DNA of 64,000 bases from Paenibacillus montaniterrae (GTDB taxonomy: Bacteria; Bacillota; Bacilli; Paenibacillales; Paenibacillaceae). The DNA is taken from contig NZ_BOSE01000007.1 of the NCBI RefSeq assembly GCF_018403185.1, positions 62,001 through 126,000 of the forward strand, written 5' to 3'. The notes beneath the pieces are model-generated. The model did no database searches and had not been told where the DNA came from. It saw nothing but the letters and a program-made list of their open reading frames with translations. This document shows, piece after piece, positions 62,356 to 64,000 of the stretch. How positions within the stretch are numbered: position 1 is the stretch's first letter; each line of letters begins with the position of its first letter. The position numbers were made by a program, and so were the translations under genes.

Positions 62356-63918
62356 TCACTCCTCCCCTCCCTTATCGAAATCCGGCTTCTGATCCGCGGC
62401 TTGCCGATATTCATTATAGTCGCCTGTAAAATGGGGACGCGTATTTAATTTCCATAACGGGGCACGAATGAGCGTATCCTTCATATCCTTTCCTTTCATC
62501 GGCGCTATTGGAGTAAGGTAAGGAACGCCAAAGGAACGCAGCGTGCTCAAATGGGTCATAATCGCCAATAGACCTGTCATGATGCCAACAAGTCCAAATG
62601 TACCGGCAAGCAGCATAATCGGAAAACGCAGCATCCTGATCGGGATCGCAAGATTGTAGCGTGGAACGGTAAACGATGCGATACCAGTAATCGCCACGAC
62701 CATGACCATATGATCTGAAACGAGGCCTGCGTCAACAGCCGCTTGACCAATAACTAATGCTCCGACAATACTGACGGCAGCACCTACTTGTTTGGGAAGT
62801 CTAAGTCCCGCTTCCCGCAAGCCTTCAAATGTAATCTCCATGAGCAAGGCTTCTATCAGTGCTGGAAACGGCACGACCTCGCGCGAATCTATCATCGTCA
62901 GCAGCAGGGTGGTTGGCACCATCTCTTGATGGTAAGTAATAATCGCAACATATAAAGACGGCAGCAAAAGCGAAATCAAGCAAAATAAGTAGCGCAGCCA
63001 GCGTGTTGCCGTAGAGATCATAAAATTATGGTAGTGATCCTCTGCGGATTGAAATAAGGCAAAAAACGTCGTCGGAGCAATTAACGCAAACGGCGTTCCG
63101 TCTATAATGAGCACGACGCGTCCTTCAAGCAAGCTGGACACAGCCGTATCTGGCCGTTCTGTAATAAGCACTTGCGGAAAAGGCGAGTAGGAATGATCCT
63201 GAATCAGTTCTTCAATATAGCCCGATTCCAATATGCCATCAATATCAATCCGGCTAAGACGCTGAGTCATTTCCTCAAGCAGCGTTTCATTTGCCAAATC
63301 TTCAATGTAAGCCAGAATGATCGTCGTTTGCGTATAGCGTCCCAGCTTCAACGATTTCATTTTTAGTTGTGGACTTCTAATCTTTCTTCTGAGCAAGGAG
63401 GTGTTGACCTCTACCGTTTCGGTAAAGCCTTCACGCGGGCCTCTGACCACCAATTCACCTGTCGGCTCTTCAATCGAACGCTTCTCCCATTTGGCTAGTC
63501 CTAGCGCATAGCCTTGTTGCTCATTTTCCAGCAGCAAAATCGGGTTCCCAATCGAGAGCTGCTCGATGCAGGCATTAAAGGATTCAAGCTTCGTTACCTC
63601 AGCAACAGACAGCTTCTGCTCTATTAAGCTTTTAGCATTTATTGCGCTATATTCAGCATTATTCATAAGCGGAGTTAAAACATTGCTGTCCATTTCTTCA
63701 ATATTTGCCATACCTTTTATGTAAATGAGCTGCGCTTTAGTCTTGCCAGCAATTAAAAATGAGCGAAAAACAACATCCGAGCAATCGTCATAAAGCATAT
63801 GCAGCATTTCCAGGTTTTGCTCCAGATCAGAATATAAAGGCTTGAGATGCTGGGCATCATTGTGCTGATCTCTATTATTCTTTTTGAGCTTGACTCTTTT
63901 TCGATAAAACACGCGCAT
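62356..63918 (-). CDS. GerA-family spore germination protein
   Basis: 520 residues from ATG at 63918 (GAGGAAGTGGG upstream). N-terminal soluble domain (about 1-290) with DCSDVVFRSF and VRGPREGFTETVEVNTSLLR, both typical, including the RRKIRSPQLK motif. Then about five membrane segments with PFPALIEALLMEITFEGLRE and PRYNLAIPIRMLRFPIMLLA. First gene of gerA-gerB-gerC; ligand-gated A subunit. Promoter lies at or beyond the window edge. Confidence 0.95.
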   Translation of the reverse strand: MRVFYRKRVKLKKNNRDQHNDAQHLKPLYSDLEQNLEMLHMLYDDCSDVVFRSFLIAGKTKAQLIYIKGMANIEEMDSNVLTPLMNNAEYSAINAKSLIEQKLSVAEVTKLESFNACIEQLSIGNPILLLENEQQGYALGLAKWEKRSIEEPTGELVVRGPREGFTETVEVNTSLLRRKIRSPQLKMKSLKLGRYTQTTIILAYIEDLANETLLEEMTQRLSRIDIDGILESGYIEELIQDHSYSPFPQVLITERPDTAVSSLLEGRVVLIIDGTPFALIAPTTFFALFQSAEDHYHNFMISTATRWLRYLFCLISLLLPSLYVAIITYHQEMVPTTLLLTMIDSREVVPFPALIEALLMEITFEGLREAGLRLPKQVGAAVSIVGALVIGQAAVDAGLVSDHMVMVVAITGIASFTVPRYNLAIPIRMLRFPIMLLAGTFGLVGIMTGLLAIMTHLSTLRSFGVPYLTPIAPMKGKDMKDTLIRAPLWKLNTRPHFTGDYNEYRQAADQKPDFDKGGEE

Positions 63919-64000
63919 CCCACTTCCTCATTTGGTATAAGGATATACATGCATTTCTGCTAAAGTATAAGTAGTATCCCATTGCCAGCTAAAAATATAC

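Noticed and set aside
63919..64000. SigG promoter for the gerA operon
   Set aside because: The region is AT-rich and has CATGTAT-like sequence, but no pair of boxes fits SigG spacing well, and the window ends soon after.

Overview
The window looks like a chromosomal segment of a Paenibacillus-type, endospore-forming Firmicute. Evidence: a YesM/YesN-type two-component system beside a sugar ABC transporter, a GH87-type alpha-1,3-glucanase, a DesK-DesR-desaturase system, a GerA/GerB/GerC germination operon, five BclA/BclB-like collagen-repeat spore-surface proteins, Gram-positive lipoboxes, and strong GGAGG ribosome sites with GTG and TTG starts. No rRNA, tRNA, CRISPR array, prophage or intact insertion sequence was seen.

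Layout. 1-2351: end of an OmpR-type regulator and a DrrAB-like ABC exporter (minus). 2352-4209: DHA2 drug/H+ antiporter behind two inverted-repeat operators. 4211-17869: alpha-glucan locus, with a membrane-anchored glycosidase-like protein, sugar-binding lipoprotein, two permeases, YesN-type regulator and YesM-type kinase (all minus), then a 1280-residue multidomain alpha-1,3-glucanase (plus). 17901-23134: cold-membrane system des-desK-desR with three arrays of a long structured repeat around and inside it. 23140-31692: aminopeptidase, ArsR regulator plus SRPBCC protein, lipoate ligase, aldo/keto reductase, a decayed TetR region with a MITE-like element, an oxidoreductase, a CYTH protein and an orphan ParB. 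31779-35848: GbsR-like regulator and glycine-betaine importer opuA. 35969-44999: ferric-siderophore uptake under three Fur boxes (ATPase, FNR-type reductase, two permeases, AraC-SBP activator, FhuF-like reductase, binding lipoprotein). 45201-48828: Na/Pi cotransporter, repeat array, hisJ. 49249-58352: collagen-like spore-surface genes with a DUF4358-like lipoprotein and catE-like dioxygenase between them. 58549-63918: UMF1-type MFS transporter and the gerA-gerB-gerC operon with a small membrane protein.

The most unusual content is a repeat family of about 170 bp, labelled LSR (long-stem repeat) here: 17 copies in five arrays. Each copy can fold into one long bulged hairpin. Different copies have different stem sequences but keep the pairing, with paired substitutions in at least four helices, and a near-invariant G-U wobble points to the strand that would be the RNA. 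Two genes (fhuF-like and hisJ) take their last codons and stop from the end of a repeat. One LSR copy is split by a 179-bp terminal-inverted-repeat element that has a diverged 178-bp relative at 28474-28651. Other notable points: a duplicated hisJ promoter segment flanking a collagen-like gene, and four collagen paralogues that all start with TTG at exactly 9 nt from GGAGG.

All functional calls rest on reading motifs and family resemblance by eye; no database or folding program was run. Start codons were moved to in-frame starts with better ribosome sites where the sequence supported it.
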